Positions 10,450-21,595 of a stretch of DNA of 40,495 nucleotides are shown in pieces. Location of the stretch: the NCBI GenBank assembly GCA_007026445.1, contig VDMD01000177.1, positions 1 through 40,495 on the forward strand, given 5' to 3'. Origin of the DNA: Schizophyllum amplum. Its lineage: Eukaryota > Basidiomycota > Agaricomycetes > Agaricales > Schizophyllaceae. The notes under the pieces were generated by a model that was not told the DNA's origin, made no database searches, and worked only from the letters and a program-made list of their open reading frames with translations. Each line of letters begins with the position of its first letter. Within the stretch, counting starts at the first letter, position 1. Made by a program: the position numbers and the translations under genes.

Positions 10450-12226
10450 ATGTCTGCTGTGGATCCGTATTTCTCTTCTGGCGAGGTAGCGGGCCTCGTA
10501 CTCGTCGTTATTGCGGCATTCATGTCGGGGGTGGCGGTGGCGATGGTTCTGGTCTATCTCGGTGTGAGTGTTCAAGTTTCTCGCTGAGCAGGCGGGAGTT
10601 GACAAGACATCCCCGCGCCCAGTTCCAATATTCCAGCAAAACATGGTCACTCTCTGGACACACTCATTTCTATTTCCTCAACTTGATGGTGGCGGAGTTC
10701 GTGCAGGCGATGGGTAGGTGATGATAGAGATTGGCAGGTGGCCTCAACACTGATGGAGTATGCATTGCAGGTGGCATGATGACAGCGGAATGGGTACGGG
10801 AGCATGTACGTAGTCGCTGTTGTCCTTCTGTCAAGGTATTGATGCGAAATAAAGAGGGTACTTGAAGGCATGTCGTGCAAATGCACAAGCTGTATTCAAG
10901 CAACTAGGCGACGTCGGTGCGTAGGCCTCATGACCATCTCGCTCACGTCACTGATGTTTTCGATACACAGGCGTAGCCCTCACGTAAGTTCCACTATTTG
11001 TCAAGACTTTTCATCAGAGCTCAAGGGCTCTGATCTCGTTCGACAGATCCATGGTCAGTACCCGGTGACAGCTGCTCTGCATTGCCCATCCTTATCCACC
11101 CCGCGCAGTCTATCGCCATACACACCTTCCTCAACATTGTACTGAAGGTCTCGCTGCCGCCTTTTGTTGCTCCGTGCGTAATTGGCACGACGTGGACGAT
11201 CGCGATCCTCTTCGTCGCCATCCCCGCTGGCGTGCACTCAGGCCAATATTATGGCGACACCGGATATTGTATGTGCTCGATTTGATGAGCGCTCCGCACA
11301 CGTAGAGCTAACGACAGCGAACAGGGTGTTGGATACGGGACGAGTTCGACGGCGAGCGCATAGGCCTGGAATATCTCTGGCTCTACCTGGCGGCCTTTGT
11401 AAGTCTGATATGCTACGCATGCATTGCGGCGACCGTCAAAGGTATGTCAAACTACTGGTGTACTGCTCTGAAGCGTACTAAGGTGGCGCGCAGGATACGA
11501 TGTCAGATCATTCCTTGGGGCCAATAGAGCCCCTCATGTCCCCAGCGCATACAAGCCGGATAGAGTGAACAGGCGGCGCATCAATCAGATGGCTATGCAG
11601 ATGCTCTTGTACGTTTCCTGACACACTCGTTCAGAGCGCCGCCGTCTGACGTGATACTGCAGCTACCCGGCTATCTACACCATCACTGTCTTTCCCATCG
11701 CTGTCGTTCGGTGGACTGCGTTTGCTGGGCACCAGGTACCTCCGGGAGCTACGATGTATGTAGTTCCTGTTGTGCCACCTTTGTCGCTCATCTTGTACTC
11801 GCAGATTTTCTTCCTTCATCTTTTCACTCTCCGGTTTTCTCAATGTTCTCCTATTCGGCTTCACGAGAAGAGGGCTCATACCGTACCCTTCGCAAGCGAA
11901 GTCAAAGACCAAGAGCTCCTTCGCCTCGCCAGGCATGGCAACCAATCTGTTGACTACCGACAGCGCATCCGTGTACTCACAACCACGTATATGGAGCGGT
12001 ACTCGTATGCTTCGAGCTATCCAGGCTTCAAGGTGGAGGATGCACCACCACTGCCTGCTCTTCCGGCACAAGCTGCCTTCAATGAGCGGCCAAAGTCTAT
12101 GGGCGAGTTCAGGGAGGTTTCACTTGTATCAAGTGGGTCGGATACCGCCGTCTGCGATATTTCCTGTACTGATTTGTCGCAGATCCTCGTCCTAATGTCG
12201 CATATCCTGGTTCGTACTGGATATGA
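10450..12226 (+). CDS. Seven-transmembrane receptor (fungal cAMP-receptor/Git3-like)
   Basis: Full-length paralogue of the receptor at 1-900. The start at 10450 gives MSAVDPYFSSGEVAGLVLVV, helix 1. My model of exons: 10450-10563, 10623-10713, 10771-10805, 10868-10916, 10971-10983, 11047-11053, 11109-11268, 11325-11441, 11494-11608, 11663-11755 and 11805 onward. Phases agree through all of these and give the family's landmarks: HFYFLNLMVAEFVQAMGGMM in helix 2, AEWVREH, QLGDVGVALTSMSIAIHTF in helix 3, GYWCWI after loop 2, FVSLICYACIAA, TITVFPIAVVRW and SLSGFLNVLLFGFTRRG. The cytoplasmic tail needs a one-base correction near 11980; its end is uncertain (12226, or about 12371 in another frame). 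The ligand is unknown; a cell-surface, G-protein-coupled role is inferred from the family. Confidence 0.8.
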
Positions 12227-12587
12227 AGTGAACGTATCTAACGATAACGACTCTTGCGCTCTATTTATCCTCTGCGAGTCGGTGGCTGTAGCATTCATGG
12301 CGGCAAACGAGTGCACTCGTCTACTAATTAGTGTACAATCTACTTACTATGTATTCCTATGTATTGTATAGGAGAACAGGCCTATGTAGACATAAGTAGA
12401 ATGTTATGATCGTATAGCGTGACCGGAAATGTTGTTGTGGGTCCACCTTGCGCTAACCCCATATGGAAACGATGCCTTCATGATGCACATGATTGAAGTC
12501 GGGAACTCGGACCGTTCCCCTCATCTGCAGCCACCCGTGCCGACACTGCGCAGCTGTTGAGCAGTCCATGCCCAGGAAAGCGCGAAG
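12227..12587. other. Intergenic region, receptor 3' end to VPS20
   Basis: Probably the 3' UTR of the receptor followed by the VPS20 promoter. I see no coding signal and no distinct regulatory motif. Confidence 0.5.
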
Positions 12588-13515
12588 ATGGGCGGAAACC
12601 AGTCTGTACCTAAGGTAACAGCCCAGGATAAGGCTATTCTAGAGTGAGCGTGCCACCCTTGCCTCCCTCAGCTGCTCACCTGCCCGCACAGTCTGAAGCT
12701 GCAGCGTGACAAGCTGAGGCAGTACCAGAAGAAGGCATGTTCCCCTCCCTCCGCAACCCGGCATATCACATCCATCGTCCAAGAAACCCCACAGCTAACG
12801 CTCTCGTCAAGTCCAGATCCAAACCGTCCTCGACCGCGAACATGCTATAGCCAAGACCCACCTCGCGAACGGCCATAAGGACCGCGCGATCATCGCCCTT
12901 CGGCGACCGGAAGTACCAGGAGAGCCTCCTCGTCAAGACAGATGGGCAGCTGGAGAACCTCGAGCAGCTCGTACGTGTATCACTCCATCCTCCCAGTGCG
13001 CGCTGATTGCGGCCCCGCGCCACAGGTTTCCACCATCGAGTTCTCGCTCGTCGAGGTGTCCGTCCTGCATGGGCTCAAGCAGGGCAATGAGGTCCTGAAG
13101 GAGATCCACAAGGAAATGAACGTCGAGAGCGTGGAGAAGCTGCTCGACGAGACGGCAGAGGCGCGCGCGTATCAGGAGGTTCGTCAGCGTATGGTTCCTT
13201 GCTGGTACGGGACTGACATTGCTACGGTATCGTCTAGGAAATCAGCGACATGCTCGCCAACAACCTCACTGCGGAAGACGAGGACGCTGTACAGAACGAG
13301 CTACTGGAGTTGGAGGCGCAAGCGCTTCGGGAAGCACAGCCAGAGAAGGACATCAGCCTGCCCTTCGCCCCTACGGAGGAGCCTGTTCGCGCACCCGAGG
13401 AAGCAGTCGAAGGTATGATGGGTCCGTCAGCTGCTACCAAGTCGCTCGCTGACATTGCTTCCCGTCAGAGGCGGAGTCGCCACGACAGCGCGCGAGAGTT
13501 GCAGTGCCCGGATAG
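12588..13515 (+). CDS. VPS20: ESCRT-III subunit Vps20/CHMP6
   Basis: Starts MGGNQSVPKVTAQDKAILDL. The Gly at position 2 suits N-myristoylation, as known for Vps20/CHMP6, and QDKAI-LKLQRDKLRQYQKK is the family's helix 1. Exons: 12588-12643, 12692-12734, 12817-12970, 13026-13178, about 13239-13412, then a short last exon ending ARVAVPG at 13513-13515. The intron at 12735-12816 has a GC donor. The middle part carries EFSLVEVSVLHGLKQGNEVL and the acidic C-terminal helix NNLTAEDEDAVQNELLELE. Vps20 links ESCRT-II to Snf7 polymerisation on endosomes during multivesicular-body sorting. One extra base near 12906 (between IALRR and KYQESLL) breaks the frame and is most likely an assembly error. Its 3' end faces the cyclophilin gene, 171 bp away. 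Confidence 0.9.
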
Positions 13516-13686
13516 ATAGCGTTCTCCGCGTCTACTTTGTCTCAGAACGAGTGCCTATAACTTATCAAACATGGAAGGGTTTGCATCACCCTCGAATGAC
13601 TGTTACAACGAGGGGCACGTCGTCAGACCACCCAACATCAGGACAGGTAAGTGTGCAGACAGGCGGAGCCACTAGAGAAGCGTCCT

Positions 13687-15575
13687 CTACCACCCCTCGA
13701 AGTCTCCGAACCCAACCTTCCTTTTCTTCTTTGCGTCCTCGCTCGCGCCCGTTGCCGGTCGCTTCAGCGTCGCCGGCACCGTTTTCGACGTCGCTGCCGG
13801 CGCCTGCTTGCCAGCTCCACCAACGTTCAGATACTTCCCCACCCCGCCGCCGCCGCCGCCCCAAGAACAGACTCCCCAGACCCGACCTTCACACCAAACC
13901 AGTTAATATCATCTCCCTCGGGCTTCTTCTTCTCCGTGCTAGACTGCTGCGCGGCTTCGCGCTTCGCGAGCTTCTTCGCCAGCCGGGTCTTGTACTCCTC
14001 GAAGGGGTCCTGGTAGATGATCACCTCCTGTATCCGTATGCTGCGCGCCGGCCGGTCCGTGCCAGGCTTCACGGGCACCTTCTCCAGCGCGTCGAGCACG
14101 TCCTCGCCGCCGACAAGCGTACCGAAGACGGTGTGCTTGTGGTCGAGGTGTTGCGTGGCGCGGAAGGTGAGGTACCATTGCGAGCTGGGGGCGAGTCAGC
14201 CAAAACGTGAAGATGGATGTAAGAGCCGACGTACCCGTTTGTGTCCTTGCCGCGGTTGGCCATGGCTAGGGTGCCTCGACTTTCGTGCCGGGCGGCGCCC
14301 TTGAGGTCGTACTCGTCGCGGAAGGGTGTGCCCCAGCACGACTCGCCGCCACTGCCGGTGCCGGTAGGGTCACCGGTTTGGATCTGCGTAGTGTAAGAAG
14401 CGGTGATCAACGACGACTACGTGGACATACCATAAAGCCCGGGACCAATCTATGGAAGAGTACATCGTTGTACTTGCCGGCTTTCGCGAGCTGAAGGAAG
14501 TTGTAGCAGGTCTTGGGCGCCTGTTACACATTCAACCATTGTTCCCCACGCAGATGATATTGCTCACCTTCTCGCAAAAGAGCTCAAGGTTTAGGCTCCC
14601 GCCGCCGAGGCTGGTGACGACGCGCACGTATGCGCGCCGCTTGCCGACGTCCTTCTCTTTCCCCTTCCCCTTGACCGAGGTGTGGAAGTCCTCGAACATG
14701 AGCTCCTCCTCGTCCCACAGCAGCTTCGAGGACTGCGTCTGCGGGTCGACGGAGGTGGAGGTAAGGGACGCGCCCGGTGCGCCGCTGGAGTAGGGGGAAA
14801 CGTTCCAAGGATCTTTCTCCTTGGCTTTGAGTGAAACTACGGGGCCGGCGGCAGGTTTGGCAGCGGGCGTGACAGCCTTAGCATCTGTGGACGTGGACGC
14901 AGAGGCCGTGGGCATGGATGCGGCGGGCATTCCATGCGGGTTCTGCAGCGTTATGACATCTTGCCTGGCGTAAGAGTAAGACGGCGCAACTATCCATGGT
15001 AAAGGCACCTACTTCTTGAATGGAACATCGTTCACCAAGTCCTTGTTGCCCTTGATGCTATCCGCGAGGAATACATTACCGGTCGTGGCGATCGCGACAA
15101 CATGCGAGTGTTCACTGAACGGCTTGTAGGATATGGGGTCAATGATCTCGCCGGACGATTCCTTGCGAGAGTAGTGAAGAGGAATGAGGTCGGCAGGCAA
15201 GAGGGGCTCCTTGGTTATGGGATGGGTATTGTTGTGCTGTCTGTAGACGCATGTCAGCATCGCACTTCAGGCCAGTCGGCGGTCACGTACTTGAGCCAAG
15301 GGATTATATTGACTAAATCAAAGACGTGCCCCGTGCCATCTGCGTTCCGCGCACAGACAGGATGCGAGAACGGCTGGAATGAGAGCGCACAGCAGTCGAA
15401 GGGAGTGCGCGTGCCGGGGTGGGGCGCTTCGGACTTTCTACAGTTCGTCAGCAAAGTGGACGATATCCAACCAAGTTCCTACTTTTGTAACCAGTCGAAG
15501 ACGAGTGGCTGCCAAAGAAGCCGGCATGCTCCTGGTGGGTGATATATAGCTTGTTCGAGTTTCCGTGACCCATGG
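13687..15575 (-). CDS. PPIL2: PPIL2-type cyclophilin with modified U-box
   Basis: The start at 15575 gives [20 protein letters not shown], close to the N-terminus of the PPIL2/Cyp60 family. A modified U-box follows ([14 protein letters not shown] to [12 protein letters not shown]), then [12 protein letters not shown] and a low-complexity linker. The cyclophilin domain has [42 protein letters not shown], a [12 protein letters not shown] junction over an intron, and [18 protein letters not shown]. At least six short introns are visible. The C-terminal part after [13 protein letters not shown] runs into a GGC-repeat where the frame slips by one base near 13858. With that corrected it reads VGKYLNVGG to a Lys-rich VGFGDFEGW end at 13687. 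Family members are nuclear prolyl isomerases with U-box ligase activity, associated with the spliceosome. It is divergently paired with the PPR gene. Confidence 0.9.
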
Positions 15576-15678
15576 CTGATGGACGCGAGGACAAGGTGCG
15601 GGATGCGGCCCGGTCGATCACAGGCGCGTCTTGCCCGCCAAAAGCGTGAACGCATCTCATTCCGTGCCTCTCGCGTCC
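15576..15678. promoter_or_regulatory. Compact divergent promoter, cyclophilin / PPR gene
   Basis: Only 103 bp separate the two start codons of oppositely directed genes, so both must be driven from here or from within each other's 5' ends. No TATA box is apparent. Confidence 0.55.
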
Positions 15679-17889
15679 ATGCTGCAGTGCTCGCGCGCCC
15701 GGGCAGCCGTACCCCTAGCCCGCCAGAAGTCGACCGTCGCCGCGCTCATTGCCCCGACGCAAGGCCCCGCCCCCCGCCCAGCCATCCGATGACATCCCGC
15801 TCACCTCGTCTACCTCGAGGGAACTCTTCACCCGCATACGCCAAGGGCATCGCAAAGTCCCAGTCCGTGACGCGCGATGCAGGCCCCCAGAAGGCAAATG
15901 TCTTCAACGAGGCCTATGCTGGCATGAACGCCGCACTCAAGCGGTACGACTACGAGACAGCAGAGCGGCACTGGCGCCAGCTGCAGGAATACGATCTCGT
16001 CCAGTATCTGGGCCCACCTCAGCTGCACAGCTATCCAGGGCTCTCGTTCTGCACCAGGTTAACATGTCTTCGGACCGCCTCAGACCCCAGCTACGGCACC
16101 AGCTTTTCAAGGAGGTGGCCGTTATAGCCGCGGCTGGCCGTGCTCCCGCTGCACTCAAGGCATACATGCAATACGCCTCCGCGAGAATGAGCCTCAACTC
16201 ATTCTCGAGGTCTACCAACAGTACGAGGCCGCCTTGCTTGCCTCAAAGCCTGCTGAGCAGCCGGAGACTGAGGAGCTGAAGGACCACAACGGTGTCGACC
16301 TCGCCCATCTCTCCTTCGATCCCACTGTCCATGACCGCGTTGAGTTCATGCTGTTCGCAGTCACCTCCCATATCTTACTCGACAACTTCCACGCGGCCCT
16401 GCGCCTCTACATTGACTTCTCCGAATCCATTCAACACCAGAACACGGTCAACTTCCTGCAGGTTACCCTCGCCGATTTGAAGCAGCCCTTAGCGGACAGG
16501 ATGCGGCCGATGCTAGTAAAACTGGAAGCTGCGCGTCTGATCAGCCGGCCCCATGCCCTCTCGAAGCGGTTGATGAGGTACGCAGCGAAGGGGGTCAAGC
16601 AGATACAGTCGCTCTACGACACGTCATCGAAGGATTGTCTTCAGGATGCATTCATCGCCGCGGACGAGGCTCTTGTCAGCGAATATAGGCCTGTGGCCAT
16701 GACGGAAGCCTTGTGGACCTCCTTCCTCACCGCTTTCATCCGATGCGGCAGAAAGGACCTTGCGCACAAGGTCTGGCAGAACATGGTCTCCCTCGGGCTT
16801 CGCCCAGGGGTGTCAATGTATACCGCGATGCTCGACACGTACGCGGCCAGGGTGCCGTCGACGATCTGACGCAGCTATGGAGCACCATCGTCAATGCGGG
16901 AGTGCAACCGGACGCTTTGAGCTACCGCGCACTCATCAGCGGTCTCATGAAAGGCGACCGCATTCCAGAGGCAATGGAGCGCTACGAGGAGTTCAAGCGC
17001 CTGCGGCTCGCAGAGTCCCCGCCAGAGCTCGCCATCATGGTCTTCAACACCCTCCTGCACGAGCTGCTCCTCTCGCGGACGCCAGACGCAGCAGGCGGAG
17101 TGTTTAAGGACATGGTTGCACACGGCGTCGTACCCGACCAGGTCACCTACAACACCTTTCTGGCCTATTATGCGCGCCGCGAAGACATGACAGGACTGTC
17201 CAACACCATAGAAGTCATGCGGGCGGCCAACCTCTATGGGGACGAGTTCACCTACTCGTCTGTCCTCGCTGGATTGACGCGCGTCGGGAGGAAGGACGCC
17301 GCAGACCTAGTTCACGACATCATGAACTCGCTCGGCCTGCGGGCGGGAACGCACATGTACACCAGCCTGATCACTCAGCAGCTCACGGAGGGCACTGACA
17401 CCAGCCTGAATGCTGCGTACAGGCTGCTGCACCTATGGAGACGACGCCGTCGCTCGCCCCGACAGCCGTGACGTACACGCGATTTTAACGGGACTGCATC
17501 GAGGAAAGTGGCTGGACGACGAAGAGCGGAGAAGGAGGCGAGACGATATCTTGCGTCGCATGGCGAATCGCGGATTGCAGCTGAACAGGGTCACGTACCA
17601 CATCCTCATCAAGGCGTGTTTGAACCAGGAGCACAGTATTCCGGACGCGCTCATGTATTACCGGGAGATGCTCGCGCGCAGGCTCGTTACGCCGGACACG
17701 TACTACCTCCTCCTCTCCGGACTGGTGCACTGGGAGCAGTGGGATGTGGGGGATGAACTGGTGCGGGAGATGCAGACGCTGAAGGTGCAGATGTCGCCGT
17801 CTACGCGGCAGATGGTCAGAAGTATACAGACTCGACGGCGTAATATCCTACCAGATAGTGATAGACGACGGGCGAAGTTCGTAGCATAG
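15679..17889 (+). CDS. Pentatricopeptide-repeat protein, probably mitochondrial
   Basis: The chosen start gives MLQCSRARAAVPLARQKSTV, an Arg-rich, acid-free N-terminus typical of mitochondrial import. The body is helical and carries PPR motifs: SYRALISGLMKGDRIPEAME, VTYNTFLAYYARREDMTGLS, FTYSSVLAGLTRVGRKDAAD, RVTYHILIKACLNQEHSIPD and TYYLLLSGLVHWEQWDVGDE. No introns are evident. To read through, the frame must change at several places (about 15783, 15850, 16050, 16185, 16853 and 17430-17490). That many shifts could mean a pseudogene, but neighbouring essential genes show the same error pattern and codons between the shifts stay well conserved. PPR proteins bind organellar RNA for processing or translation; the target is unknown. 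The stop lies 11 bp from that of the facing MIM2-like gene. Confidence 0.8.
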
Positions 17890-17900
17890 CATACTATTCC

Positions 17901-18195
17901 TTATGATTGGCCTAGGAGGAAGGCCTTCCCGAGACCTAATTTCTGATAGCGGTCGAAAGCTATGCGAATGAGAGTCAGGGATGCGGTGAAGACTGAAGAA
18001 CACGGTGTACGCACCCCAGAAGCTCCATTTGCGCCCAAGATACCGTCCGAGCAGGGGCATTAAGACCATGCCAAAGATGCTACGAAGCTGGTCGAGGTTC
18101 TCCTCCCACTCAAGGAGCGCCTGGAGGTAGCTGTCGTCTGACCGGACAGAGGAAGTGTCCGAGAGATCGTCCAAGGAATCGAGTTCTGAGGCCAT
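17901..18195 (-). CDS. MIM2: MIM2-like mitochondrial outer-membrane import protein
   Basis: Two exons, 18015-18195 and 17901-17959, joined with GTGCGT donor and TAG acceptor, give exactly 79 residues. The N-terminus is acidic and Ser-rich (MASELDSLDDLSDTSSVRSD). Then comes EWEENLDQLRSIFGM, a hydrophobic segment VLMPLLGRYLGRKWSFW, and the C-terminus DRYQKLGLGKAFLLGQS. Size, acidic head, single membrane segment and the LGR-LGRKW signature match my recollection of fungal Mim2, which works with Mim1 to insert alpha-helical proteins into the mitochondrial outer membrane. Without the intron the frame would run on into an unrelated tail, so the spliced form is preferred. The assignment is from memory of the family and should be checked by profile search. 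Confidence 0.6.
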
Positions 18196-18445
18196 CCTAA
18201 CCCTTGCCTTCTGTGCTCCGCTTCTCAGTGTCAAGAAAAAACAGCACCGTGTAACGCACGCAAGCAAACACGCGCAGGCGCTGTGGCAATCAAACAGGTG
18301 GGGGAGGACAAGATCCGGCGTGCCGGGCCGGGTGTTGTTTTGGCAAATACTTAGAAGGTGACCGCTGCTCCAAGGTCCCTGCTTTTGCCTCCCACCTCCA
18401 TCACGACCCCGAACCCGCGGCACCTCCCCCGCAGAGTTATGCATC

Positions 18446-20651
18446 ATGGCGGACGTCCCGCAAGCAGCGCCGCCCAGCAAATATCTCAAGCTCACCGGTC
18501 AGCCGCTGCTCTATGCCATCTCCATCTTCGCCAGCCTTGGCGTCTTCCTGGTGCGCGTTGCAACGACGCTGCCCTGATAACCTGCTCACCGCGTTCTCAT
18601 TCTCGTCTTGCGCCTGTAGTTTGGATATGATCAAGGGTGCGCGTCTCTCTGGCTCTTCTGCGCGCTTTCGGGTGTTCATCGCCTCCCCTCCAGCGTGATG
18701 AGCGGGATCATCACCCAGCCGCATTTTCGCAACTACTTCCACACCCCGACCGCCTTCCAGACCGGCACTATGGTTGCTGTGCTGGAAGTCGGCGCGTTCA
18801 GTACGTTAAGCGCGTGCCTCGTGTGTATTACATCATTGCTCAACGACCTGCAGTCACCTCGCTTGCCGCTGGGCGCGTCGGCGACCTCATCGGACGCAAG
18901 GGCACGCTCTTCATCGCGCCATTGTCTTCACTGTAGGAGGCGCGGTGCAGACGGGACTACGGGCTACTACGTGATGATTGTCGGACGTATAATTTCTGGC
19001 TTCGGCGTTGGGTTGCTATCGTGCGTTTATTTCCCGGCTGTCCTGTTCGCTTGCAGCTCAACCATCCTCCCTTTTTAGGACCATTGTGCCGATATACCAG
19101 AGTGAAATATCTCCACCCGATCATGTAGGCTATACCGGTGGCACTAATGAACTATCAGCTGACTCGCTTCTCCAGCGCGGCGCACTCGCGTGCATGGAGT
19201 TCACCGGAAACATCATAGGCTACTCTGTATCAGTGGTATGCCTGTGACAGATCTTGTCATGTCAAGCGCCCGCTCACACAACTGCAGTGGGTGGGCTACT
19301 TCTGCTCCTTCATTGACTCCGACCTGTCCTGGCGCATTCCGCTCCTTCTACAATGCGTCATTGGGGCGATTCTTGCTGTGGGGCGCTTGTTATGCCCGAG
19401 AGCCCGCGGTTCGTGCTTCTTCTCTCGTTGCCCCACACTTCCATCTGATCCATCGTAGATGGCTTGTCGATACGGACAAGGACTCCAGGGTATGCGCGTC
19501 CTTGCAGACCTGCACGGCGGCGATCCTGAGGACGAGATTGCCATCGCTGAGTACAAGGAAATTAGAGAGAAAGTTGATGAGGAGGTGCGTTTGCTGCAGG
19601 AGTCGAATGAGGAACACATCTGATTGCCTAATCCGTTCGCAGCGCAACTCTGGGAAGGTCGTGGGTACGGGGTCATGTGGAAGAAGTACGACGCCGTGTC
19701 ATTCTTGCCTGCTCCTCTCAGGCATTTGCTCAGCTCAATGGAATCAATGGTGACCTGGTTCAATGCATGATGTTGTACTGAAGCTGATCATGATCCCCAG
19801 TCATCTCGTACTACGCTCGTATGTGGCAATAGTTTCAAATAGAATACGTACTGACCTTCGTTGCAGCTCGTGTCTTTGAAGAGGCCGGCTGGATTGGCCG
19901 TGAGGCGATTCTCATGACTGGTATCAACTCCATCATCTACGTGCTGAGTACTTTGCCTCCTTGGGTGCTTGTCGACCGATGGGGTCGTCGCGCCATCTTG
20001 CTATCTGGAGCTGTCATTGTACGGTGCTCTTCCTCGTTCTACCGGCGCTTGCTCACGAGTTACACAGATGGCGCTGGCGCTGGGTGCAACAGGCTGGTGG
20101 ATGTACATTGATGTTCCCGCGACCCGAATGCGGTCGTCATCTGCGTTATTATTTTCAATGCGCATTTGGCTACAGTTGGGGACCAATCCCATGGCTGTAC
20201 CCACCCGAGGTACGCGAATCACGTCGTTGTAGAGATTATTAACTGACTATTTTCGGACAGATCATGCCCCTCACTTTCCGTGCTAAGGGTGTCTCCCTCC
20301 ACCGCGTCGAATTGGTTCTTCAACTTCGTCGTGGGCGAGGCCACCCCAATCTTGCAAGAGGTGATCGAGTGGCGGCTGTACCCATGCACGGCTTCTTCTG
20401 TGTATGCAGTTTGTGTTGGTGTATTTCAGTGCGTCATTCACTCCGGAGCCACTTCCCTCCACTGACCACCTCTGTCAGTGTACCCGGAGACTAAGGGTGT
20501 CCCGCTCGAGGAGATGGACGCCGTGTTCGGCGAGGAAGAATACGAGGAGATCATGGACAACGCATCCGAGTCCGATACGGAATCGCTGCTAACGCGCGTT
20601 CCCGCGGCTATGGCGCTATATACGGCCCCGGCTCGTCCCGCGGGCTGTTGA
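18446..20651 (+). CDS. MFS sugar transporter (Sugar_tr family)
   Basis: Starts MADVPQAAPPSKYLKLTGQP and reads over an intron into FGYDQGVMSGII, the helix 1 landmark of fungal hexose transporters. Also present are GRVGDLIGRKGTLF in loop 2-3, MPESPR after helix 6, a central loop with DLHGGDPEDEIAIAEYKEI, QLNGING followed by VISYYA in helix 7, DRWGRRAILLSGA, GYSWGPIPWLYPPE in helix 10, RAKGVSLSTASNWFFNF, and PETKGVPLEEMDAVFGE at the end of helix 12. About ten short introns are needed, with occasional one-base slips (for example near 18925 and 20300). The tail ends at 20651 in the frame of the PETKG exon; a longer tail in another frame cannot be excluded. It should be a plasma-membrane proton-coupled or facilitative sugar carrier; the substrate cannot be read from the sequence. 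Confidence 0.9.
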
Positions 20652-21595
20652 CGGCACGCTCAGCGCCAAGTCCGGCGTGCAGCAACTGCACTCGAATGGC
20701 CAGCAGCATGGCGGTTAGCTGCGGCGGCCCGCAAAGCTCACTGTCCTTGCTGGCGCGCTCAAGCGCAACTTGGGGAAACCCCGCCTCGTGTATCGGTCGG
20801 CTCTACGTTTACTGGCGCCAGGATGCCGTTGCGCGATGCGCCCGCGCCGTCCAGATGACGACGGTGCGAAGGACTGTTGTAACATAACCACACTTTACGC
20901 CTTTTTTATGTGTAGCGCATGAAGTTAAATTCAAGTTCATCTTTCTGACATGCAACCGCAGTACATATCCCACCGGTGATGGATGGAACACGGCGTGCTT
21001 ACCTGAAGTCTTACGGCTCAACAGCTCTTGCCTATGCTCGTACCACGCGGCAGAGGACGATATCTCGTTACATAGGCCCAAGCCAGCAACGAGGACCCGA
21101 GGCGCAATGAGAATACCGAGTGTATCCAGTTCGAGTGAAACGGCAAGCTGCTTGACCTGGCATGCAATACTTACAAGACCGAATTTTCGAATCACGGTCG
21201 CGACTGATAACAGGCCTGGACTACGGCAGTCATACTGGACACTGAGGGTATTATGGCAGTTATCCTTCATGATCAGTAGTGGGGTTCTTATGTAAATACC
21301 ATTTTAAACATGTAGGTGAGGCCGCGGGCCAGTGAACTATGAGAGGTGCATCGGGAGGGGCAGGTAAGCAAGCATCGCAGATGAAAAAGCCCACGTGAAT
21401 AGGTGGTCAGGTTGCGATCAGCAGCCAAAGCGCGAGGACCTGGAGGAGGCTGACCGCTGAAGAACGCGCTCACGGGACAAGGACTACTTAGTAATAGAAG
21501 TTTGAAATCGGCTCCGAGCGGAAACTCCCACGAGCTGCGGCTCGGTACGGTCGGACCGTACTCGAGGCGCCGATCGCGTCTTTGCGCGTCCCACC
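20652..21595. other. Intergenic region
   Basis: Holds the transporter 3' end and the helicase promoter. A 153-codon minus-strand frame (20809-21270) overlaps the transporter end and has no recognisable domain or intron-joined neighbours, so I do not call it a gene. Confidence 0.5.

Noticed and set aside
15679..17889. PPR gene as a pseudogene
   Set aside because: It needs many frame corrections, but essential neighbours need the same kind, and coding quality between the breaks is intact; assembly error is the simpler reading.
20809..21270. 153-codon minus-strand frame between transporter and helicase
   Set aside because: It overlaps the transporter's 3' part, shows no domain, signal or splice-joined extension, and its composition does not resemble neighbouring coding exons.
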